Positions 53,335 through 62,597 are shown, counted from the stretch's first letter. The stretch: 64,000 bases of DNA from Bog-159 sp963818855 (GCA_963818855.1 CAWFUH010000006.1:744001-808000), one strand, 5' to 3'. The notes: generated by a model from the letters alone, not told the origin. Numbers and translations are program-made.

Positions 53335-54426
53335 CTACTTTACGGTCCAGATATCCAGCGAGGAGGTATTGTCATCCACCGCGGCGAATATCGTTTTTCC
53401 TCCGAAAACCCCGATATTGAGTCCGAAGGCGCCGCCCAAGCTGGGATCGACCGAGTATTGCGCCACGAATTGGCCGTCCACGGTGAATTCATCCAATTCG
53501 CTCGGCTGTCCCGGCACCACATTGACCACGTCGTTATTGCTGCAGATCAGATGCCCGTTGGGCGCCAGAATCATGGCCAGCGCGCCGTGCAGGTGCAGGT
53601 TGTCCATGTAGATGCGATATCCCATACCGCCATCGGCGATAATGTTGCCGGCGTTCGGAATGCCGTAGACCGCGTTCGAATCGCCATCAGCCACATACAG
53701 GATGTCGCGCACGGCATCGTACGCCAGGCCCGTGGGCCCAACTTCCAGTGCGGCGGGATCGGGACGGTGCGTGTAGCCGTCCGAAATCACGATGCCCTTC
53801 TTTACCGCAATACCGGCGGAGGTAACAGACAGGTCGATGCGGGCGATGTTGCCCACCAGCACGTTCGAGACAAAGACCTGCACAGTGCTGCCCTCGTCGT
53901 TTACCGTGAAATCCCAGGGACCGTTCACCAGGCGCTTGTCGCTCAGGGTCCAGAAAATCTGTCCGGCGCTATTCAGCGCCATCAACGTACCGGGTTGCAC
54001 GGTATTGGAGGTGCCATCCGTGGTAGGCATAGTGCCGACCAGGACGTAGCCCGCCTTCAATACTGCCAAGCCGGTGGTCAGTCCCATGGGCGACTGGCCT
54101 TGGTAGAACAGGCTCTGCTGCCCGTCGTGAAACTGCACGATGGTGCTACCAGTGCCTTGCAGGTTCTGAGAATTGTTGTAATTCGAAACCAGAATGTCTC
54201 CGGGGTGGAGCATGCCGCCGGTCGGAAAACTGCTGGGCACGAAGGCCACCCCGTAAGGGTTCAGGTCGCCGTTGGATGGCACCGTGGACAGGTTAGTCGG
54301 CGAACCGAGGTTGCCGAGGATCGAAGTGGTGGCGTCCTGGGCGGACAGGTTGGTGGTCATCGATGCTAACGTCAATGCGGCGCCCAGCAGGCCCGCGCTC
54401 ATCTTCTTGCTAAATACGTTGTTCAT
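53335..54426 (-). CDS. Secreted NHL-like beta-propeller protein
   Basis: This 363-residue protein has a signal peptide (MSAGLLGAALTLASMTTNLSAQ) and propeller-like repeats containing LNPYGVAFVPSSFPTGG, GDILVSNYNNSQNLQGTG, GLAYDAVRDILYVADGDSNA and GHLICSNNDVVNV. No catalytic residues are evident. It may bind ligands or lie on the cell surface. AGAGGAAAG before the ATG is a good ribosome-binding site, and an intrinsic terminator follows, so this is a monocistronic gene. Confidence 0.82.
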   Translation of the reverse strand: MNNVFSKKMSAGLLGAALTLASMTTNLSAQDATTSILGNLGSPTNLSTVPSNGDLNPYGVAFVPSSFPTGGMLHPGDILVSNYNNSQNLQGTGSTIVQFHDGQQSLFYQGQSPMGLTTGLAVLKAGYVLVGTMPTTDGTSNTVQPGTLMALNSAGQIFWTLSDKRLVNGPWDFTVNDEGSTVQVFVSNVLVGNIARIDLSVTSAGIAVKKGIVISDGYTHRPDPAALEVGPTGLAYDAVRDILYVADGDSNAVYGIPNAGNIIADGGMGYRIYMDNLHLHGALAMILAPNGHLICSNNDVVNVVPGQPSELDEFTVDGQFVAQYSVDPSLGGAFGLNIGVFGGKTIFAAVDDNTSSLDIWTVK

Positions 54427-54517
54427 TTTGCTTTCCTCTTTCTGCCAGCCTGGGAGTTTTGTCGGCTGACAATTGCGAGGTTAACCGGGGCGGGCCTTGG
54501 GAGTCCTAAATCTGCGG

Positions 54518-54706
54518 TTAAAGTGAAGTTAGATCTTCGGCTGGGCGAACTTCTTCGGCCAGGGCGGCGGCCACGAAGCGAATGAGCTCATCGACGTCTT
54601 TGAAGTGCCCCGCACGGCCCGAAGCGATGTGTTCCACCCGGCCCGCCAGTTGTCCGTTCAGTACATCGGCGTCCGGCCTGATTTGGATAACAAAATCCCG
54701 CTGCAT
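54518..54706 (-). CDS. Small protein of unknown function
   Basis: This 62-residue cytoplasmic protein has a beta-strand start (FVIQIRPDADVLNGQLAGRV), then a helix with HFKDVDELIRFVAAALAEE. It is compact and well balanced in composition. GGAGG lies 6 bases before the ATG, a strong sign of real translation. It sits between the winged-helix/AAA regulator gene and the NHL gene on the same strand. I do not recognise a family. Confidence 0.68.
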   Translation of the reverse strand: MQRDFVIQIRPDADVLNGQLAGRVEHIASGRAGHFKDVDELIRFVAAALAEEVRPAEDLTSL

Positions 54707-54770
54707 ACTACCTCCAGGATATGAGCTGGGACCCTGGGATTCGTAAAGCAGCGGTTAGAAATTGGTAAAA

Positions 54771-57755
54771 TCAGCGCGCGCGAGCAGTTCTCAGCGGCTC
54801 GTAGCCGCCCATAGACGCGGCCAGGCGTTGGCGCGCCGCGGTAGCCCGGGCGCGGTAGGCAGCCTCCTCCGGAGGCGCGAGGCGCTGTGCGATGTCCGCG
54901 GATGTTTCGAAGACCGGCCCCTCCGCCAGCGGTGCCTCGGCTCCGTCCAGTATGGCGCGCGCGGCCGCGATGTGCGATGCGGCCTTCTGGTAGTCATCCT
55001 CCGCTGCGGCGACGCGTGCCAGCAATCGCCTGCCAAGCGCATCGTAAGTTCGTTGCCCCGGCCGCATAGCCAGTTCGCAAACCTGCCGGGCATCCTCGCG
55101 GGCACGGGCGAACTCCCGGCGTGCCAGCCAGAGTTCTCCACGCGCGGAGTAGAATGGCAGATGAAAAATCCAGTCGAGGCGCAACCCTTGGGCGCGCGCG
55201 GTGGTCACCTGATCGAAGCATTCCAGGGCGCGGGCATGTTCGCCGAGTCCCAGCAGAGCCTCTCCCAGGCCCACTAAAGCGATGAGGCGGGGAAAGCCCT
55301 CGCGCGCCCGGCCGAGCGCGGCTTCCCCCAGTTCCCGCGCGGCGGCAAACCCGCCCGCATGGATTCGCAACCGGGCCTCGATCATGAGCAGCACCACCAC
55401 CGCGGTGCCGTGCCCGTTTTCCTCCGAAAGACGGATGGCGTCCCGCACGATCCGCAGCGTCGCACCCCATTCACCGATATGCAGCAGCGCCCACGCCTTG
55501 AAATACTGGCACGAAATGTAGAGATACGGATCGTTGGTTTCGAGTGCGATCTGCAACCCGTCCTCCGCCCAACGGATGGCTTCCCTCTCCGCGGAACGGA
55601 AAGAATGGAAGAATGCGCAGGACATGGTGTGCAGACCAAGCAGCGTTCGATCCTGGACAGCACGCGCGGCCTCCGCGGCGGCTATGCAGCGCTCGAAATC
55701 CGCATCGCTCCAGCCTTCCAGGCGAATGCGACGGGAAGCGCAATACCCGGCCGCCTGCGTGTGCAGCCAGAGGTCCGGCCCCGTGCGGCTGATGGCCATG
55801 GCGCGCTCGGCTACCTCCAGGCTGCGATTCTGGTCTGTCCAGAACAGGACGGCGCTCAGCATGAGGAGCGCGCGCACCTCCCAATCGATTCGCCCGGCCT
55901 GGCGCGCGCACTCCACGGCGCGGCCGAAATCGGCACCCGCCGCGGTGTTGTCGTCCATGGTTCGCCACGCTGTGCCGCGCTCTTCGAGAATGGCCACTTC
56001 GAGCGCGGCCTGCTCTGCGGCGGGCAGGTGCGCCAGCAGTTCCACGGCCCGGTTGAGATGCCCGATAGCCTCGCGGTGCGCGTATCGCCGCACGGCATTC
56101 GCGGCCGACAGACGCAAGTAGTGAATCGCGCGCGCGTACACGTGGCCTTCGCCAAAGTGTACGGATAGCTCGGCCGCGATTTCGGGCAGATGCTGGGCAT
56201 AAGCGGTCTCCTGAAACTCGCCCAGCCGGCGGTGCAACGCGACTCGCCGGGCCTGCGGAATACCCATATACAGCACCCGCCGGTGCATCTCATGCACAAA
56301 TCCATAGCGCTCCAGCATGGAGCCGTCCGCCAGTTGGATGCTTTCGGCTGGGCGAATGAACAGGCGCCGCCGGCACATCTCTTCACAGCGGACCTCGATT
56401 TCTGATATGGGGGCGTCCATTCCGCCGGAGAGGGTCCGGGTGGAGAACTCCAGTCCCGCGACGCTGGCGGCCGAGAGGATACGTTTCTCGTCCGGCCCCA
56501 GCCGCTCCAACTGCTTCTCGATAAGCTGCTGCAGGCTGTCCGGGATGCCGATGTTGATCACGTCCAACGCGGCCGTGAGTTCCCAGCCATCGCCGCGGCG
56601 CGCCAGTTGACCTTCCGCGACCAGCGCATCCAACACGTTCACCATGAATAACGGGTTGCCGTCGGTGCGCTCGTGAACCAGCCGCGCCAGCGCCGCAGGA
56701 AGCCGCCCGCCGGGACAGCGCAATTCGATGTAGCGGGCCACCGCGTTTTCCGACAAAAGCTCTAACGGCAACTCGGCACACAGGCGATGCGCCTGCAATT
56801 CGCGCTGCAACTCACGCAGCGGGTGCCGCTTGATGATGGTTTCCGCCGGTCGGACAGTCCCCACAATCAGCAGCCGGGCAGGGCCCGGGCGGCGCGCCAG
56901 GTGGCCGATAAGGTCAACCGTCGAATTGTCGGACCAGTGCAGATCTTCGAGCACCAGGATCAGCGGCGTTTCCGTAGTGAATGCTTCGATGGCTTCCGCG
57001 ATTTCGCGCAGCATACGCTCCTTCGCAGCGCCCAGCGTCTCGCGCTTCAGGCGTTCCCGGGCGGCCTCGCCGATCAGCCAAGGCATCTGCGCCAGCCACA
57101 TGGGAGCATGCTGCCAGAGGATCTCGATGGTGCGATCCCGGCCGGATTGCCGGCACAAGCCGGCCAGCGCCTCCAGGATGGGGAAGTACGGTTCGCCTTC
57201 GCCGAAATGCTCCAGGCATTGGCCGCGAGCAATGGAAGCGCCGTTGTCTCCAGCGGTAGATCGCTCCAGAAACGTTTCTACCAGCGCGGTTTTTCCGATG
57301 CCGGCCTCTCCCGTAACGAAGACAACCTGACGGCTGCCGGTGAGACTTTGTGCCAGCGATTTCTCCAGGCGCGCGATGGCTGCGTCGCGTTCCACGGTCC
57401 GCCCGGGCGGCGCATCGGCAGTTCCGCTGTGTACATCCCCAATTTGAGCGATGAAACGATACCCGCGGCGATGCGCCGTCTCGATGAACCGCGGCGACTG
57501 GCGGTCGTCTCCCAGCGTTTTGCGGATCTCAGCCACCGCTACCTTAAGAACACCCTCGCCTACGTGGGTGTCGGCCCAAACGGCATCCAGCAACTCTTCT
57601 TTGGTGACCAATCTCCCGGGCCGCTCAGCCAGATACAACAGGACAGCGTACGCCTTGCGAGTAAGGGAAAGGACCTCCACATCCGTGGACAGCGTCTCAT
57701 TTGCGCAGTCGAGACGGAAAGGCGGGAAGAAGATTTGGCGCTTTTCTGTCCGCAA
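54771..57755 (-). CDS. Winged-helix / AAA ATPase / TPR-type transcriptional regulator
   Basis: This 994-residue cytoplasmic regulator has an OmpR/CadC-type winged helix at about 5-105 (LSLTRKAYAVLLYLAERPG and IETAHRRGYRFIA). A STAND-type ATPase domain follows, with Walker A VTGEAGIGKTALVETFLE near 142-159 and Walker B LILVLEDLHWSDNSTVDLIG near 255. The long helical C-terminal half has TPR-like units (AAERALA- and LGEALLGLGEHARALE-type). This AfsR/MalT-like architecture couples ligand or protein sensing to DNA binding. It is divergent from the kinase 2-GH16-cyclophilin operon and may control it. The TTG at 57755 is the likely start. Confidence 0.9.
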   Translation of the reverse strand: MRTEKRQIFFPPFRLDCANETLSTDVEVLSLTRKAYAVLLYLAERPGRLVTKEELLDAVWADTHVGEGVLKVAVAEIRKTLGDDRQSPRFIETAHRRGYRFIAQIGDVHSGTADAPPGRTVERDAAIARLEKSLAQSLTGSRQVVFVTGEAGIGKTALVETFLERSTAGDNGASIARGQCLEHFGEGEPYFPILEALAGLCRQSGRDRTIEILWQHAPMWLAQMPWLIGEAARERLKRETLGAAKERMLREIAEAIEAFTTETPLILVLEDLHWSDNSTVDLIGHLARRPGPARLLIVGTVRPAETIIKRHPLRELQRELQAHRLCAELPLELLSENAVARYIELRCPGGRLPAALARLVHERTDGNPLFMVNVLDALVAEGQLARRGDGWELTAALDVINIGIPDSLQQLIEKQLERLGPDEKRILSAASVAGLEFSTRTLSGGMDAPISEIEVRCEEMCRRRLFIRPAESIQLADGSMLERYGFVHEMHRRVLYMGIPQARRVALHRRLGEFQETAYAQHLPEIAAELSVHFGEGHVYARAIHYLRLSAANAVRRYAHREAIGHLNRAVELLAHLPAAEQAALEVAILEERGTAWRTMDDNTAAGADFGRAVECARQAGRIDWEVRALLMLSAVLFWTDQNRSLEVAERAMAISRTGPDLWLHTQAAGYCASRRIRLEGWSDADFERCIAAAEAARAVQDRTLLGLHTMSCAFFHSFRSAEREAIRWAEDGLQIALETNDPYLYISCQYFKAWALLHIGEWGATLRIVRDAIRLSEENGHGTAVVVLLMIEARLRIHAGGFAAARELGEAALGRAREGFPRLIALVGLGEALLGLGEHARALECFDQVTTARAQGLRLDWIFHLPFYSARGELWLARREFARAREDARQVCELAMRPGQRTYDALGRRLLARVAAAEDDYQKAASHIAAARAILDGAEAPLAEGPVFETSADIAQRLAPPEEAAYRARATAARQRLAASMGGYEPLRTARAR

Positions 57756-57862
57756 CGAGGTACTGGTATTCTACCGTGGACCCAGGCCGGCATGCTGTAC
57801 GAGTTCGTACGTTGTAACTCGCGTATCGAGAGCAGAAACGTGAGCTATCCTGAAAGGTCGCC

Positions 57863-60460
57863 ATGGATGCTCCCGTACAAACCCAATCGGCCACCATTGT
57901 AATGCCGCCGGGCGGTTCGCACCCTGCCTCGTCTTCCACCGTCGACGAAGGCCGCTTCGTACCGGGCACCCTGATCGCCGGACGATACCGTATCATCTCC
58001 CTGCTGGGCCGGGGCGGCATGGGCGAAGTGTACCGCGCGACCGATCTCACGCTCTCCCAACCTGTCGCGCTCAAGTTCCTGCCCGACTCGGGAGCGGATC
58101 ACTTGCGCGCTCTGGAACGCTTCCACAGCGAAGTGCGCATCGCGCGCCAGGTCTCGCATCCCAACGTCTGCCGCGTGTACGATGTCGGCGAGGCGGACGG
58201 CATGCCCTACATCTCCATGGAGTACGTGGATGGTGAGGATCTGGCTTCGCTGCTGCAGCGCATCGGGCGCCTCCCGGTTGATAAAGCGCTGGAGATCGCG
58301 CGCAAGATCTGCGCGGGTGTGGCCGCGGCGCACGATAAGGGCGTCATCCATCGCGATCTGAAGCCGGCTAACATCATGCTCGACCGGCGCGGCAACGTGG
58401 TGGTGATGGACTTCGGCCTGGCCGCCGTGGCCGCCGAGTTGCGCGGATCCGAAGCGCGCAGCGGCACGCCCGCCTACATGGCGCCGGAACAGTTGCGCGG
58501 CGAACAGGTCACTGCCAGGAGCGATATCTATGCGCTGGGCATGGTGCTGTACGAGATCTTCACCGGCAAGCGCGCCTATGACGCCGCCACCATGGCCGAG
58601 TTGATCCATCTGCAGGAGAATGCGCAGTTCACTAGCATGACCTCCGTCGCGGCCGAGATCGATCCGGCCGTCGAGAAAGCCATCCGGCGGTGTCTCGATC
58701 CGGATCCGGCCAAACGGCCGCCCAGTGCGCTCTCCGTGGCTGCGGCGTTGCCCGGCGGCGATCCCCTGGCGGCGGCTTTGGCGGCCGGGGAAACGCCCTC
58801 TCCCGAACTCGTAGCAGCTTCCGGCAAGACGGAAGGCCTACCGCTGCGGAAATCTGTTCCGCTGGCGTTGGGCATTGCAGTCGCGATCATCGCCATACCG
58901 TTTGTACGCACCAATATCGAGATCCATAGTCTGGTACCCTTCGAACTCTCACCGGACGCATTAGCGGCCAAGATCCGCGAAAATGCCACGGCTTTTGGCT
59001 ATGCCGCCGTGCCTGCCGACAAGAAGTACGACATGCACTGGGATTGGGACCTTATCAACTATACCGGACACTACGTCAAGACCCGCGACCAGGTGCGCCG
59101 CTGGTTTCAGGCCGAGCCTCCATTGGACCTCGGCTACCGCGAGAGCCCATTACCGCTAGTAGCGCTGCCGGATGGCGACGTCACCGAAATGCGCCCGGCC
59201 CCGGTCATCCCTGGCATGATCGAAGCGTGGGTCACCAGCAAAGGCGATCTTCGGTTTTTCCATGCCGTTCCGCCACAGGTGGATCACTCCACAGGGGGGA
59301 ATCCGATTGACGTGCAGGCCATCTCTCGCGCCATCGGCATCGACGTCTCGCAGTGGCCGGAAACGGCTCCCCGGTTCACGCCTGCCTACGCCTTCGACTG
59401 GCTGAAGGCGTGGAAGGGACAACATCCCACGCTGCATACCGACATGACCGTGCAGGCCGCCGCCTGGCATGGCAAGATCACAGACCTGCAGGTGCTATGG
59501 CCGTGGTCGAAGCCCTGGCATGAGCCCGAAACCTACAGCAATTCGTGGCGCGATGTGGCTCGCGACCTGGCTGAAAAATTCACTACCGGACTGGTGTACT
59601 TGTTTTCCGCATTTATGGCGGCGCGCAATCTGCGTGCGGGCCGCGGCGACCGGCGCGGCGCATGGCGGCTGGCCGTGGCAATCTTCATCTTCGAGGCGGC
59701 TGTGTGGGCCTGCTCCACGCATTGGGTGGCCGATGTCTCCATGATCGCCATCTTGAGCACCAATGCCGCGCAGTGGCTCATGTCGGCGGCGCTTATCTGG
59801 CTGCTCTATATCGCGCTGGAGCCATCGGTGCGAGCGCGCTGGCCGCATGCCATCCTGACGTGGAGCCGCGTGTTGGCGGGCCGCTGGCAGGATGCCCAGG
59901 TAGCTGCGCACGTGCTTTATGGTGCGCTCGTGGCTCTGATTATCGCGGGCTTCTTCTTCGCCTTCCAGTGGATATACGTTGCCCGCGGGGATATTGGGGG
60001 AATGGCCCCGTCGGACGTAGGCATCAGCGCGCGCGGCTGGATAGCGGATATCCTGGGAAGGGCTCGCACGGCAACGGAATTCGGTTTGCTCATAATCTTC
60101 GCGATCTTTTGCCTGCGGGCGGTTCTCCGAAAAGATTGGATCGCCGCGGTGGCGGCCGCGGTCATCTTCACCGCGCTAGAGGGCGGTGCCTGGCAAGGAA
60201 ACTGGATTAATTTTCTGCTCTTTCTGGTCATCTTCGCCTTGCTGGTATTTGTCCTGATGCGTCTGGGTCTGGTGGCCACCATGGTGGCGCTTTTCTTTGT
60301 GAATACTCTGATGCGCATCCCCGGCGCACAGGATCTAACGAAACCGTACGAATGGGCCGTAGTACTCTATCCTGCGTTGGCCCTGAGCATCATCATCTGG
60401 GCGTTTTGGCGTACCTCCGGCCAACAGTTGATTACCGTGACCGCGGAGGACCGTCAATGA
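57863..60460 (+). CDS. Membrane Ser/Thr protein kinase with large C-terminal sensor/TM region (kinase 2)
   Basis: This protein has 865 residues. The kinase domain at about 45-300 shows GRGGMGEVYRATDL, VALKFLP, VIHRDLKPANIML, DFGLA and SGTPAYMAPEQLRGEQVTAR. A TM helix near 333-350 precedes an extracytoplasmic domain with YRESPLPLVAL, FHAVPPQVDHSTG and TVQAAAWHGK, all also found in kinase 1, then about seven TM helices. There is no N-terminal zinc ribbon. The stop overlaps the ATG of the GH16 gene (ATGA), so it is first in an operon with GH16 and cyclophilin. The upstream regulator gene is divergent. Confidence 0.92.
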   Translation: MDAPVQTQSATIVMPPGGSHPASSSTVDEGRFVPGTLIAGRYRIISLLGRGGMGEVYRATDLTLSQPVALKFLPDSGADHLRALERFHSEVRIARQVSHPNVCRVYDVGEADGMPYISMEYVDGEDLASLLQRIGRLPVDKALEIARKICAGVAAAHDKGVIHRDLKPANIMLDRRGNVVVMDFGLAAVAAELRGSEARSGTPAYMAPEQLRGEQVTARSDIYALGMVLYEIFTGKRAYDAATMAELIHLQENAQFTSMTSVAAEIDPAVEKAIRRCLDPDPAKRPPSALSVAAALPGGDPLAAALAAGETPSPELVAASGKTEGLPLRKSVPLALGIAVAIIAIPFVRTNIEIHSLVPFELSPDALAAKIRENATAFGYAAVPADKKYDMHWDWDLINYTGHYVKTRDQVRRWFQAEPPLDLGYRESPLPLVALPDGDVTEMRPAPVIPGMIEAWVTSKGDLRFFHAVPPQVDHSTGGNPIDVQAISRAIGIDVSQWPETAPRFTPAYAFDWLKAWKGQHPTLHTDMTVQAAAWHGKITDLQVLWPWSKPWHEPETYSNSWRDVARDLAEKFTTGLVYLFSAFMAARNLRAGRGDRRGAWRLAVAIFIFEAAVWACSTHWVADVSMIAILSTNAAQWLMSAALIWLLYIALEPSVRARWPHAILTWSRVLAGRWQDAQVAAHVLYGALVALIIAGFFFAFQWIYVARGDIGGMAPSDVGISARGWIADILGRARTATEFGLLIIFAIFCLRAVLRKDWIAAVAAAVIFTALEGGAWQGNWINFLLFLVIFALLVFVLMRLGLVATMVALFFVNTLMRIPGAQDLTKPYEWAVVLYPALALSIIIWAFWRTSGQQLITVTAEDRQ

Positions 60461-61290
60461 AATGGAGGGCGGGCTTTAGCCGGCGTGGGGCTTCAGCCCC
60501 GCTCCTTGTCTTGTGCGTCTTGTGCGCCACAGCCCCGTCCCCTTTAGCCATAGCCCAGGACCGCCAGTTGATCTGGAGCGACGAATTCAACGGCGCCCCC
60601 GGCTCACCGCCCGATCCGGCGAAGTGGGTGTACGAACTCGGCGGTCGCGGATGGGGCAACCACGAATTAGAAGTCTACACGGACAGCCGGGCCAACTCCC
60701 ATCTGGATGGCCGCGGCCATCTGGTGATCCGGGCACTCGAGGCTACGTCGGGCGAGTTCACTTCGGCACGCCTGAAGACGCAAGGAAGGTTCGACTTCGC
60801 ATATGGGCGTGCCGAGGCGCGCATACGGATTCCCTACGGCCAAGGGATTTGGCCCGCCTTCTGGATGCTCGGCGTTGACGTCAAGAGCAAGGGTTGGCCC
60901 GCGTGCGGCGAAATCGACATCATGGAAAACATCGGGCGCGAGCCGGATATCGTATATGGCACCGTGCATGGGCCGGGTTACTCGGGGAAAGAAAGCATCG
61001 GCAAATCCTTCCAGCTTTCGAGCGGACGGTTCGCGGACGAGTATCATATTTTCGCCGTGGAGTGGACGCCGGACCGTCTCGAATTTCAGGCGGATGGGCA
61101 GACCTACCAGACTGTCACGCCTGCGACACTGCCGGCAGGAGCGAAATGGGTCTACGATCATCCGTTTTTCCTGATTCTCAACCTGGCGATCGGCGGATCG
61201 TGGCCGGGCAATCCGGATCAGACTACCAGATTTCCGCAAACCATGCTGATCGATTACGTGCGCGTGTACCGTCGCGAGGCAGCGCCTTGA
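60457..61290 (+). CDS. Glycoside hydrolase family 16 endo-beta-glucanase (laminarinase-like)
   Basis: This 277-residue exported enzyme has an N-terminal signal (LLVLCVLCATAPSPLAIAQ) after an unusual Arg/Ala/Ser start encoded by a palindromic repeat. The GH16 jelly roll includes IWSDEFNGAPGSPPDPAKW, WGNHELEVYTDSRAN, FAYGRAEARIRIPYGQGIW, the catalytic GEIDIMENIG (nucleophile and acid/base Glu) and MLIDYVRVYRR. It should cleave beta-1,3 or mixed-linkage glucans. It overlaps the kinase 2 stop by ATGA and its TGA overlaps the cyclophilin ATG, so the three are translationally coupled. Confidence 0.94.
   Translation: MKWRAGFSRRGASAPLLVLCVLCATAPSPLAIAQDRQLIWSDEFNGAPGSPPDPAKWVYELGGRGWGNHELEVYTDSRANSHLDGRGHLVIRALEATSGEFTSARLKTQGRFDFAYGRAEARIRIPYGQGIWPAFWMLGVDVKSKGWPACGEIDIMENIGREPDIVYGTVHGPGYSGKESIGKSFQLSSGRFADEYHIFAVEWTPDRLEFQADGQTYQTVTPATLPAGAKWVYDHPFFLILNLAIGGSWPGNPDQTTRFPQTMLIDYVRVYRREAAP
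60472..60500. repeat. Modular palindromes inside the GH16 signal-peptide coding region
   Basis: GGCT-TT-AGCC (60472-60481) and GGGGCT-TC-AGCCCC (60487-60500) have the same mirrored-about-a-dinucleotide design as the intergenic units. They are translated in frame as part of the GH16 N-terminus (AGFSRRGASAP). Confidence 0.65.
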
Positions 61291-61931
61291 TGCCGCGCCC
61301 GTTAAGCGCGGCGGCCATGGGATGCGTGTTGATGTGTGGCTGTTCCTCCGCGCCAGAGACCCAGCCCGCCGTTGCCGCCAAACCCGCCAAGCCTACGCAT
61401 GCGCCGGATACTTTCCGCGCGCACCTCGACACCAGTAAAGGAGCCGTGGTGCTTGAGATCACCCGCGCTTGGGCACCCTACGGCGCCGATCATTTCTACC
61501 AGCTCCTGCAGAATGGTTACTACGATGGCGATCGCTTCTACCGCGTGGTTCCCCGCTTTGTGGTGCAGTTCGGCATCAACGGCGATTCCAAGGTGTCGGA
61601 GCTCTGGTCGCAATTGCGCATCCCCGACGATCCCGTGAAACAGAAGAACCGCAAAGGCACCGTGACGTTCGCCAGTTCCGGTCCCGGCGCACGCACCACG
61701 CAAGTCTTTGTGAACATGCGCGACAACCTGGCGCTCGACCACCAAGGCTTTGCGCCGTTTGGGCGCGTCGCCGATGGCGTGGATGTGCTGGAACGGCTAT
61801 ACGGCGGTTATGGCGACATGCCCCCGCGCGGCAGCGGTCCAGACGGCGTCGCCATCGAACGCCAGGGCAATGCTTATCTGGACGATCACTTTCCGCGGCT
61901 GGACTCTATTCAGAAGGCGACCATCGAGTAA
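61290..61931 (+). CDS. Lipoprotein cyclophilin-type peptidyl-prolyl isomerase
   Basis: This 213-residue protein has a signal with lipobox-like cysteines (AAAMGCVLMCGCSSAPE) and a cyclophilin domain: TSKGAVVLEITRAWAPYGAD, FYRVVPRFVVQFGINGD, RKGTVTFASSGPGARTTQVF and FAPFGRVADGVDVLERL. Catalytic Arg and the FxxQF-like element are present in altered form. It speeds prolyl isomerisation, here probably in the periplasm for secreted proteins. It is the last gene of the kinase 2 operon; its ATG shares one base with the GH16 stop. A helper role in folding the glucanase or the kinase ectodomain is plausible. Confidence 0.92.
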   Translation: MPRPLSAAAMGCVLMCGCSSAPETQPAVAAKPAKPTHAPDTFRAHLDTSKGAVVLEITRAWAPYGADHFYQLLQNGYYDGDRFYRVVPRFVVQFGINGDSKVSELWSQLRIPDDPVKQKNRKGTVTFASSGPGARTTQVFVNMRDNLALDHQGFAPFGRVADGVDVLERLYGGYGDMPPRGSGPDGVAIERQGNAYLDDHFPRLDSIQKATIE

Positions 61932-61939
61932 CCGGCGGG

Positions 61940-62314
61940 CTACCACACCGTGCGCGCGTAATGCTCCCGCATCCGCGCGTCCTTGGTAACCAGAGGCGCG
62001 CCGGCTGCTTTGGCGTTGGCTACGATGAGGCGGTCGAATGGATCGCGCGTCCAGCCCTCCGCCAGCGCGTGATCCACGATGGTGCGGAACGGCAGATCGC
62101 AAACGCGCAGGCCAATTTCGGTAGCCAACGTGGAGACAACTTTCGATGCGGTCGGTTTCAAGCGGCCGAGTTCGTGCAGGAATTCCAACTCGAGGACCGC
62201 GGCCGCGGGCGCGACGATTTCATTGCGATCGATGACCTTACGCGCTTCGCGGCCGAGTTTGCCGGGCTCACCCAGCCAAAGCCAGATCAGAACATGGGTG
62301 TCCAGATAGATCAC
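61940..62314 (-). CDS. PIN-domain toxin (VapC type)
   Basis: This protein of about 124 residues has PIN ribonuclease acidic residues in IYLDTHVLIWLWLGEP (first Asp), VLELEFLHELGRL (Glu), and EGWTRDPFDRLIVANAKAAG (two Asp), then LVTKDARMREH. As a toxin it would cut tRNA or other RNA when its antitoxin is degraded. I take the GTG at 62314 overlapping the antitoxin stop (GTGA) as start; the frame extends 5 codons upstream. It belongs to the subgroup often labelled 'type II toxin-antitoxin VapC' with Phd-like partners. Confidence 0.9.
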   Translation of the reverse strand: MIYLDTHVLIWLWLGEPGKLGREARKVIDRNEIVAPAAAVLELEFLHELGRLKPTASKVVSTLATEIGLRVCDLPFRTIVDHALAEGWTRDPFDRLIVANAKAAGAPLVTKDARMREHYARTVW

Positions 62315-62541
62315 TTCAGTTCCGACCACTCGCTCAACCAGTCCATACCGATTATGTCATCGGGGTCGCCAACGAACATACCTGACCGTTTCTTGAGCCG
62401 CGCCAGCTTGCTGGGCGGACTCTCCAGCACGATCCGGAGGACGACGCCCTTCCGCACAATCTCTACCGGAACGCCGGTCTCAATGGCTTCGTCCAGGATT
62501 CGGTAGACGTTCTCCCGCAGCTTGGAAGCGGTGATGGGCAT
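62311..62541 (-). CDS. Phd/YefM-family antitoxin
   Basis: This protein of about 76 residues has the N-terminal DNA-binding segment ITASKLRENVYRILDEAIET and a strand VPVEIVRKGVVLRIVLESPP. The flexible C-terminal tail (MFVGDPDDIIGMDWLSEWSE) should wrap the toxin. GGAGG sits 5 bases before the ATG at 62541, deciding that start over 62562. It is first in the operon and its stop overlaps the toxin start, the standard coupling. A repeated operator-like motif lies just upstream. Confidence 0.87.
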   Translation of the reverse strand: MPITASKLRENVYRILDEAIETGVPVEIVRKGVVLRIVLESPPSKLARLKKRSGMFVGDPDDIIGMDWLSEWSELK

Positions 62542-62567
62542 GATTTCCTCCACGGGCATCATATCAT

Positions 62568-62597
62568 ACGTACGATTATAAATACAAGTACGTACGA
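62568..62597 (-). promoter_or_regulatory. Candidate toxin-antitoxin promoter with duplicated operator motif
   Basis: ACGTACGA occurs at 62568-62575 and 62590-62597, 22 bp apart start to start (two helical turns). Between them the minus strand has a perfect -10 box TATAAT. Antitoxin dimers bound at both sites would block RNA polymerase, fitting autoregulation of the operon. Confidence 0.55.
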
